64,000 nucleotides of DNA from Limonium bicolor (Eukaryota > Streptophyta > Magnoliopsida > Caryophyllales > Plumbaginaceae), in NCBI GenBank assembly GCA_023374045.1, contig CM041776.1, positions 47,064,171 through 47,128,170 of the forward strand, written 5' to 3'. The notes under the pieces were generated by a model, which was not told the DNA's origin, did no database searches, and was given only the letters and a program-made list of their open reading frames with translations. A program made the position numbers and the translations under genes. This document shows positions 1 through 11,110 of the stretch, one piece after another (the first letter of the stretch is position 1; every line of letters begins with the position of its first letter).

Positions 1-1048
1 TTTCTTACTACTTCTCAAATCTTTGCATGAATCACAGTTCGTGTCTTGTTATCAACATTGATCTCGCTATGAATTGTGCCTCTCCATGTGCTGAAGGAAT
101 GCACAAGTCACTCATGGTTTTACCTCTATGGACTCGCTCTATCTTCCTTCATCGCTCGGTGGATGGTCCAATACCCTCTTTTGGAATTCAAGAGAAAATA
201 CCGCTCTTCGCACACTACTCACTTGGTTTGTGGTGCTGATTTTGATGAGACCCTTGTGTCTGTTGATGGGTCGAGAGTTTAGCGGTTCACGCGCTCTATT
301 CAAACAATCAATCAAGATTTTTGCCAAAAGACGTCGTTTCGATACGGGAGTATGCAAACACGGCTATCTACAATGCAATCTACTGTGGTAATATGGAATT
401 ACTACGTATAAGATGCATGAAATGCTGAAAATGATGAATGAAGATGGTTAACTTTGGATTTTGACTGAATGTTTTTTTTTCGTTTTGGATGCAATGCATG
501 CGTGGTAAGGCTACACCTAATCTCGCTTGAGTCGAATTCAGCTCACAGTTAATGAAGCTCATCCCATCATCGTTGGCCCTTGAAGGTGGTCTAGTTGCTG
601 AGCTCGCTGTCGGGGAAGTAATTCTCAAGTGAGGTCGGGTTGGTGATTAGCTCCTGGATTTTGAATTTTTAGGGAGTGACAACTCCCGCATGGTGGCCCA
701 ATGACTTGGAAACGACTGCGCTTTTTTTTTTACCTTTTCTCTCATTCTGGTCACTGGTGCCATGGTGATTCTGGATTTGGTAAAGGCTCGAACTCTCCGG
801 TGTTCTTCACTATCCCACTGAAAATTAGTTTGGAGGTTGAGATATTAGGATGAAGGCTGGTGTGTGGCAAGTGACGATGAAACACGTGAGTGCATGATGC
901 TTGTGAGTGTGGATGAGATTCATGTATGGCTGATGATTTGAACTGACTGTAAGTGCTTGTGACCCTTTTGTCATGAATGCAATGCATGTTTTTTTTTGTT
1001 TTGTGCTCGATTGCATTTGTTGGCGTTGTTTATTTAGGGGATGCCTCC
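1..1048. other. Unassigned non-coding sequence at left edge
   Basis: No frame longer than about 120 codons and no recognisable domain on either strand. The frames present overlap one another on both strands. Just before 1049 the plus strand reads TTAGGGGATGCCTCC, which could be a weak polypurine tract for the LTR head that follows, so this may be the degraded 3' interior of an LTR retrotransposon. That is inference. Confidence 0.3.
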
Positions 1049-2200
1049 TGTAGATACCGTGAATTTTCACCCCATAAAGCAAAGTTGATGAATGATATAT
1101 AACCGTGAGGGGTCGTTCATTATTCGTTCTTTTCATTGTACGTGCATGCCAAAAGAAACCAAGTTTTGGAAAAACAATTTTTGAAAACACGTGTTTTCAA
1201 AGTGGCGGATTTTCTCAATATAGATTTTGACGCTCGGTCATTCGTAGATAAAATAGGGAGTGAGGAACCCTATACACATTGATCTAAACAAATTCAAAGG
1301 GAATGTATAAACCTATACATGCAGTCTATTCAGAAATTGACAAGAAAGAAAAGAATGCTAGGGGAAAACCTATACATCAATTCTAAAAGTCATTAAATGG
1401 GGGAGTTTTGAGCTAAACTTCTTCTGAACTCTTCTGGTCCGTCTTCGGGCTTCTGATCGACTTCTTGCGCTCGTCTTTGGGCTCTTAACCGGCTGCTCGC
1501 TCGTCTTTGGGCTCTTGACCCGCTACTCGCTTGTCTCCGGGCGCTTGCAGTGAAGCGGTACTATGATCAAACAAAACGAACTGGTGTTCTTCTGATTTTC
1601 AACAGTTTGAACTCGAACAGTCGTTGCTAGCCTCCATGTCGCTCGACTCGGGTTGGTACACCTCTTGTATTTGAACAGTTGGTGTTGGTCTTAATGTCGC
1701 TCGGCTAGCTCCACGGGTTGATGCGCCTCTAGCTTTTGGCTCAAACCGTGTAGTCGATCTTCATGCTGCTCCTCTTGCTCCAGCAATGGGAATGAGGTAT
1801 ATTTTTGAGAAAGGAAAGGTGAATGATCGAGCACAAAATCTTATGTGAAAATCCACCACTTTTGTGAAAACACGAAATGACTAGTACGCTCCACGGTAAT
1901 GACCGCTGCTCTTGAAGGTGGGCAGAACTTCAAAAATAGCGGGTCACAACATGGGGACTAGGTCATTTATTTCGAAATACGTTTGTGAAAATCGACTTTG
2001 AAAACTGATTTTGAAAACAATTAAGAAATAATGTTGGTGAAGAATGTTATTTGAAATTCGTTTGTAGAAAGTAGGATTTTTGAAATCTAATTTTGAAAAT
2101 TGTTTTGGAAAAAACATTTTAGTGAAATAAAGTTTTCAAAGATGACATGACAGTTTTTAAAACCCCAAATGTTTATGAGTATAATTTAAGTGAGGTTCTA
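1049..2200 (+). mobile_element. Head of a long LTR (TGTAGATACC family), plus strand
   Basis: The segment starts TGTAGATACC followed by AATTTTCACCCCATAAAGC. The reverse complement of 21749-21758 and its neighbourhood starts TGTAGACACC with the same CACCCCATAAAGC block and a shared later GTGCATGCCAAAA-like block. The two therefore look like heads of related LTRs in opposite orientation. TGTAGACACC is a common start for long plant Ty3 LTRs, as I recall. The downstream limit is not visible and the 2200 end is arbitrary. Confidence 0.4.
1435..1550. repeat. Degenerate tandem repeat, unit about 30-35 bp
   Basis: Three to four imperfect units built on GCTCGTCTTTGGGCTCTTGAC, varying in GACC/AACC and CTGCTC/CTACTC. 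It lies inside the LTR-like segment that starts at 1049. No coding meaning. Confidence 0.55.
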
Positions 2201-3480
2201 AATTAAACGAGCTCATAAGAAAGCTTTTAAGGGACACACAAAAGAGAATTCCGAACATTTTTAAAAACAGATTGGTTTGGAAAAGTGGTTTGCACACATG
2301 TATAACATAAAGTAAATCGTGGCTATATTTGATATGGAGCTGTAAGTGTTAATGTTGGGATAATCACTTTCCAGGTCAATTATGTTTCCGTTTCACCGGG
2401 GGAACCGTCGTCCCTTCACTGTCATCTCTCGGGGTTTTTTCTCTGCTATGCCCCTTGCGAGGCACGTTATCAAGAAATTCCGAGTGTTTAAGTTTGAAAG
2501 GTCAGGATGCCCGAAGTGATAAGGAAACATACGCCACAGCCAGTGATGATCCGACAACGCCCCACTTTTTGGGAAACTCGGGGAAGTACTGCATGGGAAC
2601 GGGTCTCTCGTCATCTACACGGTCAGTGTGTTTAAAGTCCAAATTATTCACTGACTACGTTGTGCCATGTATGGGTATCCGGTAAATACGTGATCCTCTA
2701 TGGACGTGTAGCGTGACATCGGGCTTAAGAGACACCCGTGGTGCAGAGGACATTTGGAGAACTGAGCCCATGCAATCTTCAGGGTAAGGCAGAGGGTGGT
2801 CCAGCATCGTCATACAAGGGGGTGACTTCCCATAAACCCGTCTTAGACACCAGACCAGGTAGCTGGACCTGAGGCTCAGAGTTCACTATATGCTGGCTTA
2901 GAGCTCGGATAATGGAGGATATTTTTGGATCATGAGCTCAAAGCGTTGGTCGGAGACCGTACCGCCTCGTGGGTTTGTTCACTGAGAGAGTGACCCTAGC
3001 TCATGGGGAATCAACCGTGGACCGGTTGGGGATCCCGTGACATCGTGGGTAAAACGGGTGACACAGAGGAATGCATGTCCTAAGCTACCCACCCCATGCA
3101 CCCGACAATCGCAATATAACCATGAAAGCAGTAAATAAACCAAATGAAGTTAGCACCAACCTATGTACTAAGTGTTTTATCTTGAGATTAGTGATTCCAA
3201 ATTGATTGTTATTAAACTAAAGGGAAGTTAGCTTCATTCAGTTCTAAGTGTCTCTTTCTAAATGTGAGCTAATTATTAACCCAATTGTTGTCATGTTTGT
3301 TGAGGATCTAATAAGTCCTATCTGTCCTCATCAGATAAACACTCAAAATGTGGAGTAGAATAATCCTAGAGGCCTTGAAAAGAATCTCTTGAAGGTTTTG
3401 AAAGAAGTGGGGAAATCTCGACAATTTTGAATGGAGTTCAGTCTTCCTTGATTAAGTGTATGAGAAAAACTTACTCAAGT
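2201..3480. other. Non-coding, probably interior or leader of a minus-strand LTR element
   Basis: GC content is higher than in the flanks, but no long frame and no domain was found on either strand. On the minus strand it lies directly downstream of the primer-site-like sequence at 3483-3500, so it would be the 5' leader of that element. I recognise no gag or pol relic. About 2390-3060 has the irregular GC-rich look of a decayed retrotransposon leader. Confidence 0.3.
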
Positions 3481-3482
3481 TC

Positions 3483-3500
3483 TCCCCAGCAGAGTCGCCA
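3483..3500 (-). promoter_or_regulatory. Primer binding site, tRNA-Arg-like (minus strand)
   Basis: On the minus strand this reads TGGCGACTCTGCTGGGGA. It begins with TGG (complement of tRNA CCA) and fits an Arg-type acceptor and T-stem. The three bases GAA separate it from a CA that would end the upstream LTR at 3504. Assignment to tRNA-Arg is from memory of the family and was not checked against a tRNA set. Confidence 0.5.
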
Positions 3501-4429
3501 TTCTGGAGGTGATTTTTCGGTATGAGGGGGGGTCTATCTAAATATGGTCTGACTGAGAAGCCTAGATCCTAGAAAATACCATTCTGTGGAGGGTGAAAAC
3601 CCGTTAATCTGGCAGCCCTCAAATACCTACTCTATCGACGGGTCTTTCCCAGAAAGCATAAGGGGAATGCTAGTGAGCACTACACCCGCTCTCAATGGGC
3701 TCCACGCGGACTTATGCCCTAAGGGCGGAAATTGACTAGAGTCGCCACCTAGTTTGACCTAAAGAACTAGGAAGGGAGGAGATGGGTTCTAAGAACCCTT
3801 AATTGACTCTGAGATTGTTGCCTATGGATAGGACTTATCTGGTCATGTCAGAGATTCTGTTGTGGGTTCGTACTGGGTTACACCCCTTAGAAGTGGCAAT
3901 GACCACGACATCAGATTGGTGCCCGAGGAAACCTCGGTCTCCAATGGTCGGGATTGTCTTCTTTCAAAACCTTATTTAGAGAGATTCGTTTAAAAGCCAA
4001 GGATATGATTAGGACAGGAGAGGAGAAAATGAGTGGATGAGGCGAGCTTTTCTACCAAGCTAGCGCCAAGAAAAAGAATTGGTGAACTCGGATGAGTATA
4101 GAATGAAGGGTTGGGAAAAGTCTAAGATTAAGTGAGTAGTCAGGACTATGAATCTGATGGTTTGAAGCTTGTGGGAGCCGAAGAAGGTTTGAGTGTTTTG
4201 AGAGGTATGAAGAATACCTTAGAATGGGAGAAAGGTTTTTTTATTGGAATGGGGTCGTACCCTAGATGGGCTGCCTACGTACTCAACTCCCTGTTGAGAT
4301 CAGACCTTACGTAGTTCAGGTGTGTTTGGGTTTTGGATTTTGATGTTTGTGGAGCTATGAAGATATTTGTAGTGTTTGAGATTTTAGAAGGGTTCGAAGT
4401 TTCAGGAAGTTTCGGGTTTTGGGAGGTTG

Positions 4430-4562
4430 GAGTCTGTGAGACGCCTAGGTCTGTGAGACATTGAAATCTCAGAATGATTGAGCCTGTGAGACGCTCGGGT
4501 CTGTGAGACATTCAAGTTCGTGAGATGTTCGAGTCTATGAGACGCTCGGGCCTGTGAGACTT
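4430..4562. repeat. Tandem repeat CTGTGAGACGCTCGGGT
   Basis: About six imperfect copies of a 20-24 bp unit around CTGTGAGACGCTCGGGT, with variants such as CTGTGAGACATTGAAAT and CTATGAGACGCTCGGGC. Inside the LTR-like segment. Confidence 0.65.
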
Positions 4563-5516
4563 TGGAAGTTTGAATGAAGTTGGAACTTGTAAGAGGATTT
4601 CAGTTTAATGCGAGTTCGAATTTGAATGATGATCAGGGTATGAAGTGATTTGGAGTTCTGAAGATGATTTGAGTGTGTGAGGCAATTGGTATTTGAATAG
4701 AGATCCCGAGTTTTTAAAATTTGAGGTTTGAAAGCGATTGAGGAAAGTTATTTTATTGTAAAAGGGTGGATAATCCCAAGGGATTACCCTATGTACCCCC
4801 TCGAACACGACACTTAATTAATGGTAAATGCCGAGGCTCGAAAGATGGGGCAATGAATTTATGTCAAAAAATAGGGTTAAGAGAGACACCATGAATGAGA
4901 TGTTCTCGGTCGAACCCTAATAACGTCTCTAAAATCCCGGCTGCAACTAGGAAGGTCGTTACTTCCCTAGCACCCTGCCTAAAGAGATCCAGACTACGAC
5001 AAGGGAGGTTATGACCCCAGTGCCCCGCCTCGGATTTTCATTTTAGGAAGGGAGACAAGTGATGTTCTAACCATGGAGGAAATGTTTTGAAGGGGTTAGA
5101 CATTTCTTGCTCCCCGAAAACGGTTTATTTGAGTTAAAAACTGAGTTGGGAGACTTTTGAAGTTGTTCGGAATTCTCGATGAAGAAACACTGATTTTGAG
5201 AAATGCTTTTAGGAGAAAACGTTTCGTATATGTAAGAAGAACTTTCTGCTTGTTGAGAAGAGTTTTCTGTGATGTGAGAAGAGTTTTTCCTTTAAAATTC
5301 CATAAAATGGTTACTTTTGAAACTTGATGAAGTTTGAATAAAATGATTGTTTAAAAAATTGAGAAAAGAGATTTTCAGGATTTTTGAATTAAAACTGAGT
5401 AACGAGGAATGTTTTTGGATTTTTGATGTTTGGATGGAATCTACAATTTGGGTTCGAATGGGATTGAGTTTGAATTGGATTGAATTGAATCGGGCTTGGA
5501 AAACGGGCCAGGTCAA

Positions 5517-5650
5517 AGTTGGGTCAAGGTCAACACTTGGGTCAAGGTCAACGTTTGGGTCAAGGTCAACATTTGTTGGTCAAGGTTTGACTTTTGGTCA
5601 AGATCAACATTTTTTGGTCAAGGTCAACATTTGTTGGGTCAAGTTTTGAT
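5517..5650. repeat. GTCAAGGTCAAC minisatellite
   Basis: A run of 18-24 bp units of the type GGGTCAAGGTCAACATTTG, six to seven copies, degrading to the right. The open plus-strand frames across it come from the repeat itself. Confidence 0.75.
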
Positions 5651-5674
5651 TCTTGTGGACTTGGTTTGATTTTT

Positions 5675-5693
5675 GGGGGGGGGGGGGGGGGGG
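5675..5693. repeat. 19-base poly-G tract
   Basis: An uninterrupted run of 19 G, preceded by TTTTT and followed by TGATTAG. The length should be treated as uncertain because homopolymers of this size are often mis-sized. Confidence 0.8.
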
Positions 5694-5704
5694 TGATTAG
5701 ATCT

Positions 5705-6047
5705 CGGTGGGTTTGGTTTTGGGCCAACTTTGAATTGGGCCGGACTGGGTATTGGGCTGGCTTTGAATTGGGCCGGGCTTTGAATTGGGCCGGGCTTTGA
5801 ATTGGGCCGGGCTTTGGGCCATGGACTTGGGCTTTGGGTCGAATGGGTTTAGTGGGCCGAATGGGCTTAGTGGGCCCGAGTTAGGATTTTGAAAATTGGG
5901 CCAACTTGGAATTAATGGGCCGATTTTAAATTTGGGCCGAATTCAGATTTTAGGCCTTGAATTGGGCTGGGCTTTGGGCCATGGACTTGGGCTTTGGGTC
6001 GAATGGGTTTAGTGGGCCGAATGGGTTTAGTGGGCCATGTCGGTTTA
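5705..6047. repeat. GGGCC-rich minisatellite, left arm
   Basis: Imperfect units ATTGGGCCGGGCTTTGA, then GTGGGCCGAATGGGCTTA. The same register (GGGCTGGCTTTGAATTGGG, then GGGCCATGGACTTGGGC) restarts at 17008 on the far side of the 6048-17007 block. The block therefore sits inside this repeat, and about 290 bp of repeat is present on both sides. Confidence 0.75.
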
Positions 6048-6186
6048 GTAAATTACCTCGTTTGTCTGGTTCGATCAAGGTAAAAGCATATAGATTTACC
6101 TCCACTGGTAGGATGACATTACCGGTGGCGGGAAAATGTGGTTGAGAAGTACACCGGTAGTTTACTGCTGTCTGATTCGAACAAAA

Positions 6187-6430
6187 TTTCCACCGGAGGG
6201 GATATTAAGATTTCTACCGGAGAGGATGTCCAAATATCTACCGGAGGGGATATCAAGATTTCTACCGGAGAGGATGTCCAAATATCTACCGGAGGGGATA
6301 TCAAGATTTCTACCGGAGAGGATGTCCAAATATCTACCGGAGGGGATATCAAGATTTCTACCGGAGAGGATGTCCAAATATCTACCGGAGGGGATATCAA
6401 GATTTCTACCTGAGAGGATGTCCAAATATC
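6187..6430. repeat. 48-bp tandem array (two 24-bp halves), copy 1
   Basis: Five units. Each is a 24-bp half TACCGGAGGGGATATCAAGA plus TTTC, followed by a half TACCGGAGAGGATGTCCAAA plus TATC. The unit is divisible by three and lacks stops in several frames, so it gives overlapping open frames on both strands (for example plus 6136-6567 and minus 6119-6508) that should not be read as proteins. Confidence 0.9.
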
Positions 6431-7583
6431 GGGATTCTCTTCCAATCGTTCCTTCCCGTATGTTCTGGATAAACCTGATGAATTCCTCCGATTCCACGCC
6501 TCCAACAAACAATTACCTTCCGCTTGTCATTCCAAAAAATTTGAGATCCAGATGGCATTACCGGTAGTGGGTAATCGGAAGAAGAGATTTCCCTGTTTTG
6601 GAAAGAGCTTCTGCTGCTATGGATTTTGCGGTTTACTCTGATGAATATTTGAAGTTTATTGTCTTTGTCGATTCTTGATTTATCTTTGACTGGTACGCCT
6701 CCGCTGAGGATCTCACGTGATTGAAAAAGTCCTTTCTTCTAGATCGTGGCTCAGCATAAGGTCTGAAAATTTTGTAAATGAATGACGAATCTTCTATGGA
6801 TTCCCCCAGGCGATCGAAATCCATCTGGACGAGCTTCGTGGCCGATTTCTCGAGAATTTCAAAAGATTCTTGTCTCCGGCGAATATCATTTTGATTAAGC
6901 TCTGGTTTTTTTTTCTTTTTCAATGTCTATGTACTGCTGGAACTTCGATCTCATAAGCTACTTGGCTTCAGATTATCCTCCCTGGCTTTCGTTGATTGCT
7001 TCTTATACGATCCCGTTGGAGCTTGACCGAAAACGCTGGATTTAATCCTACTATCTTCGTATCATCAGCTGGCCTTCAAATTCTTCTTCTCGATGGACTT
7101 TTGTGAGAATGACGAGTTTCTGGATCGCGTATGTGGAATTCTACAAACGATTTTGATGAATCCTGAATGCGCGATTCTTCGTTGGATGAATCCCGATAAG
7201 CGTCTTCACCTTTTTTTATCGAAACAGTGTGTTTGAATCGTGGTTGCTCAAGATCATACCCCGTCTGTTCCTCGAAAAAACTGAGAATCAACTCTTCTCG
7301 AAAGAACCAACTCATCCATTATTTCTCGATCTGTGGATAATCGTGATTGATATCCTTCTCTTTACCGTGGTTCTTTGCTGGAGATTTGTTGACCGATTGA
7401 GCGAAACTTCCGAGATTTCTTCTTTCGATCTTCCTCTGGAAGAGAATTCACATTTCTCTTGACAGAATCGTGGACTTCGGATGTTTGACAGTTATCGATG
7501 CATCTTCATACATCAAGATCCTCGTTTATTATCTCCTTCATGATTCTCTGAATCGCGTGGATGAATCGTGGTTTGATGTTCGT

Positions 7584-7601
7584 TTCCCACAGACGGCGCC
7601 A
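7584..7601 (-). promoter_or_regulatory. Primer-binding-site-like sequence, minus strand
   Basis: The minus strand reads TGGCGCCGTCTGTGGGAA, starting with TGG as plant LTR primer sites do. It lies two bases from a CA that would end the LTR at 7604-8166. The tRNA is not certain. Copy 2 (16416-16433) has one changed base, GGCGCG on the plus strand. Confidence 0.45.
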
Positions 7602-7603
7602 AA

Positions 7604-8166
7604 TGAAACGGTATCGAGGATGCTCTCCCGACTCTGTTTCCACACCGAGACGTATAGTGGTTTGGCCAATAATTCGGCCTACGTCCACTTCTAGACAGAG
7701 CTATTATTCATTCTTTGGTTTACAATACTAGATAGCCTTTTGGGTTGAGCTCCCTTCTTTTCTAACTTGAGTCCCCTTACAAATGAGCCCCTCTACTTCT
7801 ATTTATAGACTTCCTATGGCCAGGTTTACCTTTTTGCCCCTATACATGTGGTACTATCATATTTATATAACTGCTACCCTCTATTCGGATAATCTTTCCG
7901 GACTGGGATACCGCTTCCGCATCGGACTAACTCTTCCGGACCATCTTTTTGGGTAACAACCCTACCGGTGGTAATTCTACCGGTAGCGATCCTTTAGATA
8001 ACAGCCCTTTCGATAGTGGGTCTTCCGGTAGTAGGGCTTCGGTAGTAAGCTTTCCGCTAGTAAATCTTCGGTAGTAGGCCTTCCGCTCGCAGGTCTTCTG
8101 GTGGTATGCCTTCCGCTAGTAGGTCCTCCGGTAGTCACTGTGGCCTTTCAGCCATGGTATATTTCA
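7604..8166 (-). mobile_element. Possible LTR, 563 bp, minus strand
   Basis: Read on the plus strand it runs from TGAAACGGTAT to GGTATATTTCA, that is TG...CA with TGAAA/TTTCA inverted ends. It abuts the primer-site-like sequence. Its partner in copy 2 has the same length. The boundary at 8166 is a choice; homology between copies goes on for nine more bases. No duplication of the target could be shown. Confidence 0.4.
7915..8140. repeat. Degenerate TTCCGGTAGTAGG array, copy 1
   Basis: About ten imperfect 17-22 bp units such as CTTCCGGTAGTAGGGCTTC and CCTTCCGCTAGTAGGTCC. They share the CCGGTAG core with the ACCGGT-rich core further right. Also present in copy 2 around 16738-16975. Confidence 0.7.
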
Positions 8167-8184
8167 TACCATTACTTCAGTCCC

Positions 8185-8222
8185 ACAAGTTCTACTTTTT
8201 AGTACTAAAAAGTGGAACTTGT
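8185..8222. repeat. 38-nt near-perfect palindrome
   Basis: ACAAGTTCTACTTTTTAGTA is followed directly by its near-exact reverse complement; only one pair (T against G) fails. It starts ten bases after the end of repeat copy 1. A shorter variant of the left arm recurs at 8281-8300. Confidence 0.85.
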
Positions 8223-8745
8223 AAAAAGAAGATAAAATTTACACTTTGTACTCTTTTCTTTTCTACTATATATCTCCTAGTCCCACAAGTTCTTTTTCTT
8301 TTGCCTAAAAAGGAAATGAACTTAAAAACTTTAGCCTATGTAAGAGCTTGTCTTCCGGAAACAAAGAAGTCCCACGGGTTCCGGGGGCGATGGAGTCCCA
8401 CTTGTACTCCTGAGAAAAGGTCTCCGCTCTTTGAACATGCCATAATAAGAAATCCAAAGATCTGGAATTCTGAAGGGCCATAATAATTCCAGAAGACCAT
8501 AATAATCTCAAGAAGTCCGAGATAATAATAAAGGGATATTACTTCCATAATCAGATTCCTGCTTGGATTACTTTATTCCTCGGACCTGCATACTTAATAT
8601 TTAACAAATTAAAAGATATTTGTCTTTTGGGCTGTCCGGAGCGACCGGACTTCCCAAAAGTTGGAGATTCTTATAATGAAGAATTTTAAACTACTCTTTC
8701 GTTTTTGCCAAGATTTCTTTTGGTAACCTCTTAGCTACACTTTCA

Positions 8746-8940
8746 CACTCTACCACTGTACACATGGTGAGATCGTCGATTTAACACTCTACCGACTTCG
8801 AGACGGTGAGATCGTCGGTTTAACACTCTACTGGCAGTAAGACAGCGAGATCGTCGGATGAAATACACTACCATCGTTGATGGTAGATCGTCGGATACAA
8901 AACACTCTACCATCGCTTAATCGTGAGATCGTCGGTTACA
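8746..8940. repeat. GAGATCGTCGG tandem repeat, unit about 40-47 bp
   Basis: Five units, each with ACACTCTACC followed by a variable stretch and GGTGAGATCGTCGGTTTA or a variant. No coding meaning seen. Confidence 0.75.
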
Positions 8941-9119
8941 TTCTTTGTCTTTCTTTTCTTTTCTTAAGATCCTTTGGTCTTTGATTAAATCAGAAATAAC
9001 CAGAAATTTTTTAAATTTTTTTTTGAAAACTAGAGGGTGATCAATCCTCTAGAAAAAGTTTTCGCAAACTCCCAGTGACAAAAGAATATTCACAATGAAT
9101 TATTAAAAGTTGGTACCTC

Positions 9120-11110
9120 TTTTTTACCGGTGTGATAACATTACCGGTAGGACGTCAGATTGCTACCAGTGAACTTACTGGACCAACGTTTTACTTTCTG
9201 GCAGGTACTAATTTGTTACCGGAGAAGAGGATGCTTTGGAGATACTTCTTCAATGTCCGTTCTTCGGTAGGTTCTCTGATCATCCTACCAAAACAAGGTG
9301 CAAGTTGCTACCGGTGAAGGCGTTAAATTCCCACCGGTAAAGATAATAAGTTGCTTCCGAATGGAAAGATTTCCTCTTAGACTGTGGATTGGGAACCTGA
9401 GGTCTTAATCGAACCAATTTTGTATGTCCTACATTCTGATATTCTGTTCTGGACAGCCTAAGGCCACTGATGTTGTATCCCATAGCGACTGATCCAAGCA
9501 GCATATTTTTGTAATTTTGACGTTGTGTGTTGCACTGACTTCTAAACCTAGTGGTCTGAATAGTAACAGCTCGGTAGAGAAGATTTTCTCCTTTGACATC
9601 TCTACCGGTTAAGACAGCGGACGAAATTGTTACCAGAGAAGATATATACTCCTACCGGTGAAGATTTTATTTTGCCACCGGTGGATATTCCAACTTGGTA
9701 CCGGTGGAGGAGAGAAACTGTTCATTGATAGAAAAGATAAGCTGGTATCGGTAGAGCTGTTTGACCAGACGTTTGCGCGTGATGTCAATCTTCTTGTCGA
9801 CGGCATGGTACGCCGACTGAGCCTGGTGGCAACGTCCTGTTCCCGGGTTTCTGATTTTGATCATCGTAATCCCTCATCCCCTAGTGACTTGTGAGTCAAG
9901 ATTTCTCTGTTCTACCGTTCGGCAAAGCTCTCGGAGAGCCTTTTGTCATCTCCTTCCGGAAGTAGGTTTTCTACCGGTAGAGGAGGGAAGTGGCTATCGG
10001 CGAGGATGGGCAATTGTTACCGGAGAAGAAATCAAATTGGTACTGGTGCGGACATCGAACTCTCGCGTGCTACCAGGATTCCATAGCCCAAAGCTCAACT
10101 GGTAAAGACATTACATTGTTACTGGTAGTGGTGTCAAGTTGGTACCGATGGATTTATTGAAGCTTTAGTGAACGTAACTCCCTTTTTAGGAGCCAAGATC
10201 TCCGGTCGTTGGTTTTCTTCTGATCATCATTCTTCCGTCCCCATTCTGAGATAGTCGCTACCGGTAGACTACGGACGGGGTAATTCTTGCTGCGTCCAAC
10301 TGTCCCTTCCTTACAATTCCTTACCGATATCTTGAAAGTGGATTTTTGTATTTCCAAGAGTGGAAAGTGGTTTCCTGGATATGGGGTTTGAATCTCCCTT
10401 CGGTGACACCAACTGCTAGTGGTACCGGATAAGGATGACGTTCGGGCTGAATAAGGGACGGTGCCTTTTGAAAAGGTTGTTGCGGTAGTAGACTATTCCC
10501 GAGATTTGAACCGTCCATGACTTGAATGAAAAAGACTTCTGGGCATGCCTTCGATTTGGAGAAATTAAATTTCTCTCCCGGTAGACTTGTTTAACACCCG
10601 GGCTGTCCTGTGTGCTGCTGTTGCTATGCCTTGCCCCATTGTTACTTCCAAATCTTGAGTCTCTAAAAAATCCATTTCTACCGGAATCTTATTCTCCATG
10701 TTACCATATCAAGCCTCCGGTAGCTAGTTCTTCTGCCTATTCGAGTTGAGAATTCGGTGGAGATCTCAATTTGCTACCGGTGAAAACTCCATGTTGCTAC
10801 CGGTGGTGATTATGAGCTGCTACCGGACGGCCCTAAAAATTTTATCCTTCTTAAATGCCGTAACAACCCCATGTCTGCTATCGCCTCCAGGAAGCGTGTC
10901 TAGAGCATGATTTGTAATATGTAATCTTCTATATGTCGTGTGCAACGTTGAGATTGAATGTGAAGCCTATTGATTGCCATTCTCATTTCATCATGGCCAA
11001 ACTCGTCTACTCGCGTTCAGTAGCTGGGTATTACTGGTAGCCTGGTATTACCAGTGGCTTGTCATTACAGGTGGTTTTGTATTACCGGTGGCCCATCATT
11101 ACTGGTGCTG
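9120..11110. repeat. Dispersed ACCGGT-rich region
   Basis: At least fifteen occurrences of ACCGG, mostly as CTACCGGTRR or TTACCGGTRG, at irregular spacing and with variable sequence between. The same core is in the 48-bp arrays and the TTCCGGTAG arrays of the flanking repeats, so all parts of the block seem to share one short motif. Function unknown. Confidence 0.6.

Larger units (their letters stand above)
3504..5704 (-). mobile_element. LTR 3' portion of a long-LTR element, minus strand
   Basis: In minus orientation the segment ends CACCTCCA just before the primer binding site, as an LTR should. It repeats the motif GGTGGCGACTCT near 3738-3750. Internal tandem repeats (4430-4562, 5517-5650, poly-G, GGGCC) are typical of long plant LTRs. 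The matching LTR head may be at 21758, which would mean the LTR is now split by the 6048-17007 block and other insertions. No coding capacity seen. Confidence 0.4.
6048..8175. repeat. 2.1-kb direct repeat, copy 1
   Basis: Near-identical to 13924-17007 once a 928-bp hAT insertion plus its 8-bp duplication are removed. Homology starts at GTAAATTACCTC and stops at CATACCATTAC in both copies. The copy holds a five-unit 48-bp tandem array, a primer-site-like sequence on the minus strand (7584-7601) and a possible 563-bp LTR (7604-8166). Short frames on both strands (for example minus 6633-6923 and plus 7229-7462) are conserved between copies but match nothing I recognise. Confidence 0.85.

Noticed and set aside
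6187..6430. CRISPR-like array
   Set aside because: Contiguous repeats without unique spacers, in plant DNA; a tandem minisatellite.
6119..6567. Overlapping frames of 91-143 codons on both strands
   Set aside because: Produced by a 48-bp array whose length is divisible by three and lacks stops; the second copy of the array breaks the frames.
8185..8222. microRNA precursor
   Set aside because: Palindrome with no loop and only 38 nt; too short for a plant miRNA precursor and without supporting context.
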